From NCBI RefSeq assembly GCF_016907655.1, contig NZ_JAFBCL010000001.1, forward strand, positions 2,108,001-2,172,000: a stretch of 64,000 nt of DNA. The letters are read 5' to 3'. The stretch is from Saccharothrix algeriensis (GTDB lineage Bacteria > Actinomycetota > Actinomycetes > Mycobacteriales > Pseudonocardiaceae). Of this stretch, positions 25,825 through 32,980 are shown in pieces. Positions within the stretch are counted from its first letter, which is position 1. Each line of letters starts with the position of its first letter. The translations under genes were made by a program, and so were the position numbers. Under the pieces are notes generated by a model that saw only the letters and a program-made list of their open reading frames with translations, was not told the origin of the DNA and searched no databases.

Positions 25825-26985
25825 TCAGTCGGCCAGCGCTTTGAGCCGTCGTTGTTGTCGCGTCGACCCGACTTGTGCCGCAAGAAGTTTCGCGCGTTCT
25901 GCGTGCAGCGAAGCCGCATCATGCTCACCCTTGGATTTGAGCACCTGCACGAGATCCACTCGCAGTGCGGTTTCCGCGCGCGTGAACGTCGGGTCAAGTC
26001 GACTGAGCACGCCGGAAAGCACGTCGACTGCTTCAATTTCCCCGAGACGCGCCAGCGCACTCCCCCGCCACCGCGTCAAGTGGTTCTGATCGAAGACCAG
26101 ATACGGAACATCCTCACCCGCGGGACACTTCGCCATCAAGCCCAACGCACGATCAAAGGCTTGAGCGCTGGCATCACGGTCACCATTGGCCGCGAGCGCT
26201 TCGCCGTGCCCGGCCAGTAGCCACGCCATGAGGAGGGCAGGCGACTCTTTGCCGGCACTCCCGCAGGCGTAACCGGTCAACTCGACGGCCGATGCGGTAT
26301 CACCGATATCAAGCAACACAACCGCTTGCCCGGCACACGCATACGCTTCAAGGGCACGGGACTCAGCCACGCGAGCCGCGCTCCGCGCCTGGTCGTAGTG
26401 CTCCCATGACTCGCGAACAAACCCCTGATCCAGCGATTGCCACCCTGCGAGGGTCGACGCATCCGCCAATACTCGCGCCAAACTGACCCGCGTCCTGTGG
26501 TCGAGGACGTCGCTCAGAAGTCGCCACATCCGGCTGATCTGGGCACGCAGTTCATCAAGCAGCGTCACAGCACCCAAGCGGCGATCTATCACTCGGGTCA
26601 AGTCCAACTTCTGCTGAAGCAGCGACACGGTCTGCTGATCCACCGCGCGCCCGGACGCGATTCGCGCTCGCAGCTCCGACGCTTCGCCCGACCACTCGCG
26701 CTGCTCGGGAACCCCGGCGTTGACCGGCATCAGCAGTTGGTCGATCGGAACGCCCAGCATGTCTTCCAGAAGCCTCTGGGTGCCCGGTCGAACCGGCCCC
26801 AGGGGGCGACCGTCGGCACGACGACCGGTGGTGAGCCGGCGGACGTGTCGCGGGCTGAGGGTGGCATCGATGCCTCGTTCCCACGCCAACCGCGTGGCCT
26901 CTTCGCTGAACCGCTCTGCGGTCTTGCCCTGCTGCCTCAGCAGCTCCCCGAACAGCGTCCGACCGTGTTCGCGTTCCGGCTTCAT
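25825..26985 (-). CDS. TPR-containing transcriptional regulator of the element (paralogue 1)
   Basis: A 386-residue protein. The N-terminus (GRTLFGELLRQQGKTAERFSE, LSPRHVRRLTTGRR) looks like a divergent Xre-type helix-turn-helix, followed by about 300 residues of TPR-like helices (TLAGWQSLDQGFVRESWEHYDQA; GQAVVLLDIGDTASAVEL; LAGHGEALAANGDRDASAQAFDRAL). It aligns along its whole length with the regulator at 32981-34153. Start at ATG 26985 with GGAGGA seven bases upstream. It converges on int and diverges from the small membrane-protein operon across the phased AGGTC repeats. Such proteins are common in actinomycete mobile elements; DNA target and role are inferred. Confidence 0.75.
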   Translation of the reverse strand: MKPEREHGRTLFGELLRQQGKTAERFSEEATRLAWERGIDATLSPRHVRRLTTGRRADGRPLGPVRPGTQRLLEDMLGVPIDQLLMPVNAGVPEQREWSGEASELRARIASGRAVDQQTVSLLQQKLDLTRVIDRRLGAVTLLDELRAQISRMWRLLSDVLDHRTRVSLARVLADASTLAGWQSLDQGFVRESWEHYDQARSAARVAESRALEAYACAGQAVVLLDIGDTASAVELTGYACGSAGKESPALLMAWLLAGHGEALAANGDRDASAQAFDRALGLMAKCPAGEDVPYLVFDQNHLTRWRGSALARLGEIEAVDVLSGVLSRLDPTFTRAETALRVDLVQVLKSKGEHDAASLHAERAKLLAAQVGSTRQQRRLKALAD

Positions 26986-27006
26986 CGGCCGTCCTCCGAT
27001 TCTCCG

Positions 27007-27063
27007 ATGTCAGCGCTGATCAGTCTAGGTCCATGCAGGTCCAGAGAGGTCAATACCCAGGTC
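27007..27063. promoter_or_regulatory. Divergent control region with phased AGGTC repeats and a TCAGCGCTGA palindrome
   Basis: TCAGCGCTGA, a perfect 10-bp palindrome, is at 27010-27019. Four direct AGGTC(C/A) copies start at 27027, 27037, 27047 and 27059, about one helical turn apart. The region separates the TPR regulator gene from the operon starting at 27095. Confidence 0.6.
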
Positions 27064-27094
27064 ATTTGCTCAATGCCGATCAAGAGAGAAGCTG

Positions 27095-27394
27095 ATGTCG
27101 GCGCAACGTGGTCAACCGGAGGTGATCGTCGTGATCGAGAGGGCGGCAGGTGTCGACTGGGGAGGAATAGCGATCTTCCTCGTGTGGCTGGCCCTACCTC
27201 CGCTGTACACCTTGGTCATCGGCCGGCACTACACCCGGAAATGCCGGGAGCGCACAGAAGAGGCCATGCGGGTCCGCGATGAACTGCGCGCGATGCAGGA
27301 GCACCTCGGCGAGTTCGAAGAGGTGCTGGTGGCGCACCTCCACAAGTTGAACGCGCACGGGTCCGGACCGGACAACGGAGGAAGGAAGAGATGA
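27095..27394 (+). CDS. Small single-span membrane protein
   Basis: A 99-residue protein with one membrane segment at about 22-42 (WGGIAIFLVWLALPPLYTLVIG), then a charged helical tail (RKCRERTEEAMRVRDELRAMQEHLGEFEEVL) likely to be a coiled coil. First gene of a three-gene plus-strand run; its stop overlaps the next start by four bases (ATGA). I do not recognise a family. Within AICEs such small proteins often help intermycelial spread, but that is inference. Confidence 0.7.
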   Translation: MSAQRGQPEVIVVIERAAGVDWGGIAIFLVWLALPPLYTLVIGRHYTRKCRERTEEAMRVRDELRAMQEHLGEFEEVLVAHLHKLNAHGSGPDNGGRKR

Positions 27395-27948
27395 TCAAGA
27401 CAGCGCTACCGGTAGTCAGTGCAGTGAGCAGCGGTGTGCAGTGCGCGTTGGCCTGCGTTGAGCGGGGGTGGCCGGTGATCCCGGGCGCGTCGTGGCTCGA
27501 CAACGCGTACGTGGACCCGGTGTTGGGTCACGAACGCGATGCGCTGGCCCTGTGCCCGCCCGACATGGCGACGATGGACGAGGACTTGGTTCGGCGGTGG
27601 TGGCCGGTGCTACCGAGTCGGTTGCAGCGCTCGGTGTTGGTGGTGACGCAGCCGAACCTCGTGGCGGTGGTGGTCGAGTCCGAACGCGCCAAGCGGGTGG
27701 TCGAGCTTGAGTCGTTCCGCGAGAACCCGACACCGGCTGTCCTGGTCTCGACCTGGGACCAGAAGGAAGAGGCCATGTTCCTGCTGTCCTCTTCGCGTGG
27801 GTTGACGGGAGAGAACCTCGCTCCGGTAAGCGCCACGATCCCGATGCCGCCTGCGATGGTGGAGGGTCGGGAGGTCCGGTGGCTGTCCCCGATGACCGAG
27901 TGCGAGTCGCTGATGGCCGGGGAGGAGCTGGCCTTACTCCTGCGGTAG
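27391..27948 (+). CDS. Prim-Pol-like protein without catalytic acidic residues
   Basis: A 185-residue protein. The opening (ALACVERGWPVIPG), a central ATMDEDLVRRWWPVLPSR and NLVAVVVES resemble the N-terminal bifunctional primase-polymerase (Prim-Pol) domain common in AICEs. The position that normally carries the DxD metal-binding pair reads VVVES, so catalysis is doubtful. It is far shorter than the roughly 500-residue RepPP-type initiators. It overlaps the preceding gene by four bases. It could be an inactive relic or an adapted replication or regulatory protein. Confidence in the family is moderate. Confidence 0.6.
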   Translation: MIKTALPVVSAVSSGVQCALACVERGWPVIPGASWLDNAYVDPVLGHERDALALCPPDMATMDEDLVRRWWPVLPSRLQRSVLVVTQPNLVAVVVESERAKRVVELESFRENPTPAVLVSTWDQKEEAMFLLSSSRGLTGENLAPVSATIPMPPAMVEGREVRWLSPMTECESLMAGEELALLLR

Positions 27949-27976
27949 GTCGGCTGTCCGACGTGAGGAGGTAGCG

Positions 27977-28207
27977 ATGACCTGGACCGTCAAAGTGCGC
28001 GTCGAAGCCTTCCGCCAAGCGGCCCACCGCGCGGAGTTCACGTCTGCCTACGCGTTGGGGAACGCCATGGAGGTCGAGCGTTCGACGGTGATCCGGGTGT
28101 TGAACGGAGAGATGCGTCCGGGGCCGGCGTTCATCGGAGGTGCGCTGCGGGCGTTGAAGCCGATGGCCTTCGAACACCTCTTCGAGGTAGTTCGCAAGAC
28201 GCTGTGA
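27977..28207 (+). CDS. Small Xre-like helix-turn-helix protein
   Basis: A 76-residue protein with a central helix-turn-helix-like segment (SAYALGNAMEVERSTVIRVLNG) and a conserved-looking tail (FIGGALRALKPMAFEHLFEVV). GAGGAGGT lies six bases before the ATG. Last gene of the operon from 27095; a strong hairpin follows the stop codon. Probably a DNA-binding regulator of element functions. Confidence 0.7.
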   Translation: MTWTVKVRVEAFRQAAHRAEFTSAYALGNAMEVERSTVIRVLNGEMRPGPAFIGGALRALKPMAFEHLFEVVRKTL

Positions 28208-28213
28208 CGGCAT

Positions 28214-28255
28214 CGGCTGTGGGCGCGTCCCTGTCCGGGGGCGCGCCCACAGCCG
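28214..28255. terminator. Strong hairpin terminator
   Basis: Fourteen-base perfect arms, CGGCTGTGGGCGCG and its complement, around a 14-base loop, seven bases after the stop of the operon from 27095. Confidence 0.8.
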
Positions 28256-28264
28256 TTGCGGTGT

Positions 28265-28392
28265 GGTTGGGACGGGTTGCCCGTCACCCGTCCCAACCGG
28301 CTTGATGGCGCATTTATGCTGGTAGAAGCCTTTTCAGGGTGTCACGGCAGGTGGGACGGGTTGAAGCTGCCGGGACGGGTGCGGTGACGGGT
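28265..28392. repeat. Candidate clt locus: GACGGGT repeats with a hairpin
   Basis: Four direct copies of GACGGGT start at 28271, 28355, 28374 and 28386, and one inverted copy is at 28286-28292. The first and the inverted copy lie in a 12-bp perfect stem (28265-28276 and 28287-28298). The last copy runs into the translocase stop codon. In Streptomyces plasmids, clt repeats recognised by TraB lie at the 3' end of traB, as here. Confidence 0.55.
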
Positions 28393-30545
28393 CAGTGATC
28401 GTTCTCGACTACCTCTGCGTCCACGGTGGAGCGTTCGCGGTGTCGGGTGATCGCCTCGCGGATGTCAGTGATGAGGTAGCCGCGAACCTGGCGCACACCA
28501 TCGGCGGTGGTGATGCGGTCACGCTTGGGCTTGCATCCGAGTTCGCCCATCTGCAAGCCGAACGCTGTGGGCTCGACGTCCAGTGCGGCAACGAGTTCAG
28601 CGGTGGGCACGAAGTCCCGTTCTCCTGAGTGGAGATCGTCTCCCAAGTAGTCCACAACCGACGTCAACGGTTCCGGCAGCTCCGTCCTGTCGGTGCGTTC
28701 GGCCACGGTGCCGATGACGCGTGCGACCGCTGCGTGGTCGAGTTCCGGTCTAGTGTCGTGGCCGGCCGCGTGCCCGCTCAGGGTGCCTTCCGCTTCGCGC
28801 AGCGCGCGGCCTTGCCGGCAGATGATCCGCCAGTCCTCGTTGGGCATGTAGTAGGTGCGCACGGTGGTGGCGAGCACGTCAGCGCCCGCTGTCTCTCCGT
28901 CCGGTCGGAGGATGCCCACGCCCTTGTGCGAGGCGAGCAGGCGGCTGCTGTCGTAGCCGCGCGTGTTCATCTGCTCGCCCAGGACGATGTTGCTGTCTCG
29001 CCAGTCCATGACCCGCAGGGCGAAGCGGGAGCCCATGACAGCCCGCAGGTTGCTGGGGATGGTCTTGCTGTCCGGCCGTTGGGTGGCCAGCACGAGCACG
29101 ATGCCGGCCGCCGGTCCCTTCCGCGCTAGCCAGGTCAGCAGCTCGCCCACGTACTCGCCTGCGGTGAGCTTCTTGTCCTGCACCTCCAGCGGTGTCCGGT
29201 CCTCCAGGGGCACCTGCACCTCATCGAGGAACATCGCGGTGATCGGCATGTCCAGACGGGGATCACGGGACATGCCCGGGGTGATCTTGGACTCGGGGCA
29301 GACTTCGTCGTCAAGGTCCTGCATCCTGCGGTAGCGGCCCTGAACCTCGGCGACCAGCTCAACCAGCCACTCCACCAGCGTGAGCACGTGCTCGGGTTCG
29401 TCGCCGGACAGGAACCGGTGGGCGACCTGCGCGGCGGCGTACCAGTCCTTGCCAGCCTTGAAGTCGGCCACGTAGAGCCGGGTGTGCGGGTCGAGGATGA
29501 GCCCCGCGGCTGCCAGTCGTGCCGCGAAGGTCTTGCCCTGCCTGGGAATCGCGCCCACGAGCAACGACGTCCACACCATCGGCAGATCCACCCGCCGCTG
29601 TCGTGCGTCCCGGCCGAACGGCACCGGCCGCCACGCGTCCCACCGCTGCACACCCAGTAACGGCGTGCGCTGCGGAGCCGTTCCGTAGGGGTCCTCGTCG
29701 GCCACCCACAGGGCGACGCGTCCGGCGTGGCCGCCGTTGCCGCGTACTCGTTCCACGATGAGCTGCACCTCATCAACGGCGAGCGCGGACGCCAACGCCT
29801 CCCGGTTCTTCACGACATCGGCGGCCTTGCGGGTGGCCGGCAGGTCGACCGTCACCGCCCACCCGTCACCCTGCCTGGTGGCACGCTCGACCAGCCGCAG
29901 CGCTTCGTCCTTGCCGATCAGCTTCGCGTCACGGAAGGCGTCCACGAGTACCTGCGGGTCCATCGTCCACGTCAACGTGCGCGGCCCGGCCAACACGGCC
30001 TTGCGGCCCGGTGAGCCGTCCTTGCGGCGACCGAGGACGGCCAGCCCGACCGCCAGGACGCCACCGCCGATCCACAGCACCCGATGCCCGTACAGCAGGT
30101 CGAGCACAGCGACCACCACGGCGACCGACACTGCGATGGCGCCGGTGACCTTCCACCGGAACAGCGTCAGCGTGCGGATGCCGTCGAACTTGTCCGCCAG
30201 CTTGTCCGCCGCCTCGGCAGCCTGCCGGTAGTCCGCCACCCGCACCCACGACCGCCACCACCGGGCAGCGACCACCAGCCCGCGCACCACCGCCCCGAAG
30301 AACCGGACCGGCGACCGCAGCACAGCCACCAAGAGATCCTTGACCGCCTGCACCGCGAGCCGCCGCGACTTCAAGGCGGCCGGCACCCGCGACGAGCGCG
30401 ACCACCAAGCCGCTACCCGCTGCCACCGGCTCGTCCGCCGATCGTTCACGAACCCGCCTTCGAGAACCGCGCTCACCAGTTCACCGGATGGCACGGATGC
30501 GGGGACGCTGTGGGCCTCGCTGCCGTGAACCCCCGGCCCGTTCAT
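28392..30545 (-). CDS. FtsK/SpoIIIE-type DNA translocase for conjugation (TraB/TraSA-like)
   Basis: A 717-residue membrane-anchored ATPase. After a basic N-terminus, two membrane segments lie at about 132-150 and 156-172. The motor domain has Walker A GAIPRQGKT (331-339), VADFKAGKDW, and Walker B MFLDE (438-442), then VLATQRPDSKTIPSNLRA, typical of FtsK-family plasmid transfer proteins. The C-terminal 80 residues (DFVPTAELVAALDVEPTAFGLQMGELG) look like the winged helix that reads short DNA repeats. It should pump double-stranded element DNA between hyphae. The ATG start overlaps the upstream stop (ATGA). Candidate recognition repeats lie at its 3' end. Confidence 0.93.
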   Translation of the reverse strand: MNGPGVHGSEAHSVPASVPSGELVSAVLEGGFVNDRRTSRWQRVAAWWSRSSRVPAALKSRRLAVQAVKDLLVAVLRSPVRFFGAVVRGLVVAARWWRSWVRVADYRQAAEAADKLADKFDGIRTLTLFRWKVTGAIAVSVAVVVAVLDLLYGHRVLWIGGGVLAVGLAVLGRRKDGSPGRKAVLAGPRTLTWTMDPQVLVDAFRDAKLIGKDEALRLVERATRQGDGWAVTVDLPATRKAADVVKNREALASALAVDEVQLIVERVRGNGGHAGRVALWVADEDPYGTAPQRTPLLGVQRWDAWRPVPFGRDARQRRVDLPMVWTSLLVGAIPRQGKTFAARLAAAGLILDPHTRLYVADFKAGKDWYAAAQVAHRFLSGDEPEHVLTLVEWLVELVAEVQGRYRRMQDLDDEVCPESKITPGMSRDPRLDMPITAMFLDEVQVPLEDRTPLEVQDKKLTAGEYVGELLTWLARKGPAAGIVLVLATQRPDSKTIPSNLRAVMGSRFALRVMDWRDSNIVLGEQMNTRGYDSSRLLASHKGVGILRPDGETAGADVLATTVRTYYMPNEDWRIICRQGRALREAEGTLSGHAAGHDTRPELDHAAVARVIGTVAERTDRTELPEPLTSVVDYLGDDLHSGERDFVPTAELVAALDVEPTAFGLQMGELGCKPKRDRITTADGVRQVRGYLITDIREAITRHRERSTVDAEVVENDH

Positions 30546-31366
30546 GACTCGCCTCCACCCGACGCTGTTTCGCGCGCGAGCGTGGCCGCCAGGCGTGACG
30601 AGAGCCCTCTAGAGCACCCTGTGACTTCTCGGACCCACTTCGGTGACACCACGGTCCCCGGTGTCCATGCCCGGTGTGCCGCTGTCAGGTACTCGGCGAA
30701 CGACGTCCGAGCACCCGCTGACGTCGGCTTGGCGGTCGGTGCCGGTACAGGTTCACGCGCCGGCCGGTCCATGGCCGCAGGCTCCGGTGGAGCAGCTTCC
30801 GCGAACGCCGCCGATACAGCCTCGGTCAACTTGTCCCGCAGGTCCGTGACCGCTTCAGCAGCGACGAACACGACCAGCGGCGGCACCGAGTGCAGCACGA
30901 CCCCGGACAACGACCCGGCCGTGTACGACGCCCAGGTGTTCATCACGTACGTGGCCGCCAACGTCAACCACTTCGCCCGACGCACCCACGGCCCCGTGCG
31001 CACCCGGTACCGCGCGGTCACCTGCTCCGCCCGCAGGATGGCCAGCAACACCAGCGACACCGTCGGGTCGAGCAGCCACGCCGCCAACCACGGCAGCGAC
31101 CAGGCCGCCGCCGTGCCGGCCGCGAAGTGCTGCACGTTGGTCATCGTGAACCCGAGACCGAGCACGATCCCGGCCCAGCACAACCGGTCCACCTGTGCCC
31201 GCACGCGCTCCACCCGCAACGCCACCACATCCGGCCGTGCCCGATGCGCTCGCAGCAGGGCAGCCTCCGCAGCCTCCCGCGCAAGCCGGTCCGCACTCGT
31301 TTCCGCGGGGACGGCGGGTGGCCGCCCGAAGGCGACCACCCTTCCCACACCCTTCAGGGTGTTCAC
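30542..31366 (-). CDS. Membrane protein with DNA-binding-like tail, DUF2637/Spd-like
   Basis: A 274-residue protein with about four membrane helices between residues 60 and 180 (LCWAGIVLGLGFTMTNVQHF, LPWLAAWLLDPTVSLVLLAIL, WLTLAATYVMNTWASYTAG, LHSVPPLVVFVAAEAV), the layout of DUF2637-type spread proteins in AICEs. The last 60 residues (SFAEYLTAAHRAW, VSPKWVREVTGCSRGLSSRLAATL) read like a small helix-turn-helix. Its GTG start overlaps the upstream stop and its stop overlaps the translocase start, so all are coupled. It probably helps transfer or spread within the mycelium. Confidence 0.78.
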   Translation of the reverse strand: MNTLKGVGRVVAFGRPPAVPAETSADRLAREAAEAALLRAHRARPDVVALRVERVRAQVDRLCWAGIVLGLGFTMTNVQHFAAGTAAAWSLPWLAAWLLDPTVSLVLLAILRAEQVTARYRVRTGPWVRRAKWLTLAATYVMNTWASYTAGSLSGVVLHSVPPLVVFVAAEAVTDLRDKLTEAVSAAFAEAAPPEPAAMDRPAREPVPAPTAKPTSAGARTSFAEYLTAAHRAWTPGTVVSPKWVREVTGCSRGLSSRLAATLARETASGGGES

Positions 31367-31692
31367 CGTCGCTCACCCCTGCGACGCGGACCCTCCACCC
31401 CGGTCACCGTGAGCGCCTTGGTCAGGGTGTACGCGGCGAACAACGCCGGCAGCCCCAGCACCACCCACAGCAACGACGAGTCCCGACCGTAGGCGACCAC
31501 CAACCACTGAACACCCACGATCACACCGGCCGTCACCAGCACGCGCCCCGTCAACGACAGCAGACGGGCACCCGTGCGCGCCGTGTCGGCAGCGGCTCTG
31601 GCCCGACGCGAGCCGGCCCGCCACGCCCATACCAACACCACCAACGCACCCATTCCGGCCAACACCTGGGTGACCGTGAGATCCACCGTCAT
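31363..31692 (-). CDS. Small membrane protein of the transfer operon
   Basis: A 109-residue protein with about three hydrophobic segments (VLAGMGALVVLVWAWRAG, LTGRVLVTAGVIVGVQWLVV, SLLWVVLGLPALFAAYTLTKAL) and a basic tail. I choose the ATG at 31692, which overlaps the upstream stop by one base (TGATG); longer in-frame extensions read through the upstream gene and are Gly/Arg/Val junk. Probable spread (Spd-like) protein; no named family recognised. Confidence 0.75.
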   Translation of the reverse strand: MTVDLTVTQVLAGMGALVVLVWAWRAGSRRARAAADTARTGARLLSLTGRVLVTAGVIVGVQWLVVAYGRDSSLLWVVLGLPALFAAYTLTKALTVTGVEGPRRRGERR

Positions 31693-32027
31693 CACAGCGG
31701 CCCCCTCTCCCCACCCATGCGCACACGCCGGGCCAACCACACCCCGTGCAGCGCGGAGAACTCCTCGTCCGACAGACCGCTGCACACACCACCGCTGTAC
31801 GGACCGGGCGTGCGCAACTCCAACTCCAAGCACGCCCGCCACACCGGGCACCCGACCGCCGAAGGGACTGAAGCCCCCTCCCACTGCACCGGCTCGAACT
31901 CCGGGCCGTACAGCCACACGCACTCCGCACGCCGGATCACGATCTCCAACAGCACGTCATCCGGAACCTTCGCCAACCGGTCCAGGTCGGTGGCGATCAC
32001 CTCGAACCGGTCACCCGGGTTCACCAC
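31692..32027 (-). CDS. Degenerate WhiB-like protein
   Basis: A 111-residue protein with WhiB spacing but altered key residues. Cys36, Cys60 and Cys66 fit the C-x14-22-C-x2-C-x5-C iron-sulphur pattern, but the second ligand position is Ala57. CPVWRACLELEL matches the WhiB CPVRxxCLxxAL block, and GGVCSGLSDEEFSAL matches GVWGGLSExER with the conserved Trp replaced by Cys82. With three or four cysteines it may bind a different or labile cluster, or none. GTG start at 32027; it overlaps the excisionase gene by seven bases. Likely a regulator of element genes. Confidence 0.6.
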   Translation of the reverse strand: MVNPGDRFEVIATDLDRLAKVPDDVLLEIVIRRAECVWLYGPEFEPVQWEGASVPSAVGCPVWRACLELELRTPGPYSGGVCSGLSDEEFSALHGVWLARRVRMGGERGPL

Positions 32028-32305
32028 GAAGCACCCCCGGTCGCCCGCGCGATCTCCCGCGCCGTGCGCCGCTCGGCAGCCAGGCCGGCCACGTCGACCA
32101 CACCGCCGGAGTCCACCGCCCGCCTGACCATCTCCTCGACGGCCTGCGCGGGGACGACGTACCGAGTCCGGACGCAGACGGCCGGGAAAGCGTCTTCCCG
32201 GATCGCCCGGTACAGCGTCGACGGCGCGATGCGCATGAGACGTGCAGCCTCACGCACCGTGTAGAAGGTGGGCGAACCAGCGCCCACGCCAGTTGTCGTA
32301 CTCAT
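32021..32305 (-). CDS. xis: Excisionase (Xis), MerR-like helix-turn-helix
   Basis: A 94-residue protein with a MerR/excisionase-type helix-turn-helix near residues 14-62 (YTVREAARLMRIAPSTLYRAI, then a wing with RYVVPAQAVEEMV). Excisionases of this type bend att DNA and steer the integrase toward excision. Of two ATGs, 32305 is preferred: GGAGG lies seven bases before it, but only one base before the ATG at 32311. First gene of the minus-strand transfer operon, divergent from an Xre regulator across a control region with CTGACAT/ATGTCAG repeats. Confidence 0.85.
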   Translation of the reverse strand: MSTTTGVGAGSPTFYTVREAARLMRIAPSTLYRAIREDAFPAVCVRTRYVVPAQAVEEMVRRAVDSGGVVDVAGLAAERRTAREIARATGGASW

Positions 32306-32340
32306 CGCCATGCCTCCGAAAGACTGATTTCACCGCTCGG

Positions 32341-32387
32341 AGCGCTGACATAAGCGTTGATTATTGTTGAAGAGCCGCTGATGTCAG
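32341..32387. promoter_or_regulatory. Divergent xis/xre control region with inverted repeats
   Basis: CTGACAT at 32345-32351 and ATGTCAG at 32381-32387 form a 7-bp inverted repeat. AGCGCTGACAT at 32341-32351 is the exact complement of the ATGTCAGCGCT found at 27007-27017 before the TPR regulator, so one regulator may bind both. A related GTCGGCGCTGA occurs at 32424-32434. Confidence 0.5.
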
Positions 32388-32455
32388 TGATAGCTCCGGA
32401 TTCGACCTGAACCCCGCGCTAACGTCGGCGCTGAGGGCGGAGCACGGAGGCGTAC

Positions 32456-32830
32456 ATGAAAGAGGATTGGTCGGCAGTCGCGGAGGCGGTCAACGCCCGC
32501 GCGGCCGAGCTGGCGCTGAAGCAGCGGGAGCTTGCCGAGAAGTCGGGCGTCTCGCTGGCGATCGTGCGCGAAATCCAGCAAGGCCGAATCCAACGCCGAC
32601 GTAACCCGCGAACCCTGGAAGCGCTGTCGATCGCGCTCGACTGGCACCCGCAGCACCTGACTGCGGTCCTCAACGGCCAGAACCCACCGGAAGCAGACGC
32701 GACCGCAGCACCGGTCGACAACCCGGTGATCCCGTTGTTGAACACCATCATCCGCGAGATCCGCGGTCTTCGTGCCCAGCTCGGGACGCTGGCCAACCGA
32801 CTTGACGACGAAGCACGAAGAAAGGACTGA
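32456..32830 (+). CDS. Xre-family regulator
   Basis: A 124-residue protein with an Xre-type helix-turn-helix at about 15-60 (ALKQRELAEKSGVSLAIVREIQQGRI, LEALSIALDWHPQHL) and a C-terminal helix (LLNTIIREIRGLRAQLGTLANRLDDEA) likely to form a coiled-coil dimer. GGAGG lies seven bases before the ATG. It is divergent from xis, the position of the element repressor in several AICEs, so it may hold the transfer operon off. Confidence 0.85.
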   Translation: MKEDWSAVAEAVNARAAELALKQRELAEKSGVSLAIVREIQQGRIQRRRNPRTLEALSIALDWHPQHLTAVLNGQNPPEADATAAPVDNPVIPLLNTIIREIRGLRAQLGTLANRLDDEARRKD

Positions 32831-32916
32831 GTCGCGGTAGTCGTTCGGTGGTCTCTGCGTCGCTGCCATGGCAACAGCAGACCGCCGGACAGGGGGTGGA
32901 AATAACTGTCAGTGGC

Positions 32917-32943
32917 TAACACGTCACCTGTTAGGTGGTGTTA
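32917..32943. promoter_or_regulatory. Inverted repeat before the TPR regulator
   Basis: TAACAC-GT-CACCT-GTT-AGGTG-GTGTTA forms an imperfect palindrome (11 paired bases, a two-base bulge) 38 bases before the GTG at 32981. Probable operator. Confidence 0.5.
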
Positions 32944-32980
32944 AGTCCGCAGGTCACGACCTCAGGGGACGGGGGAGAAC

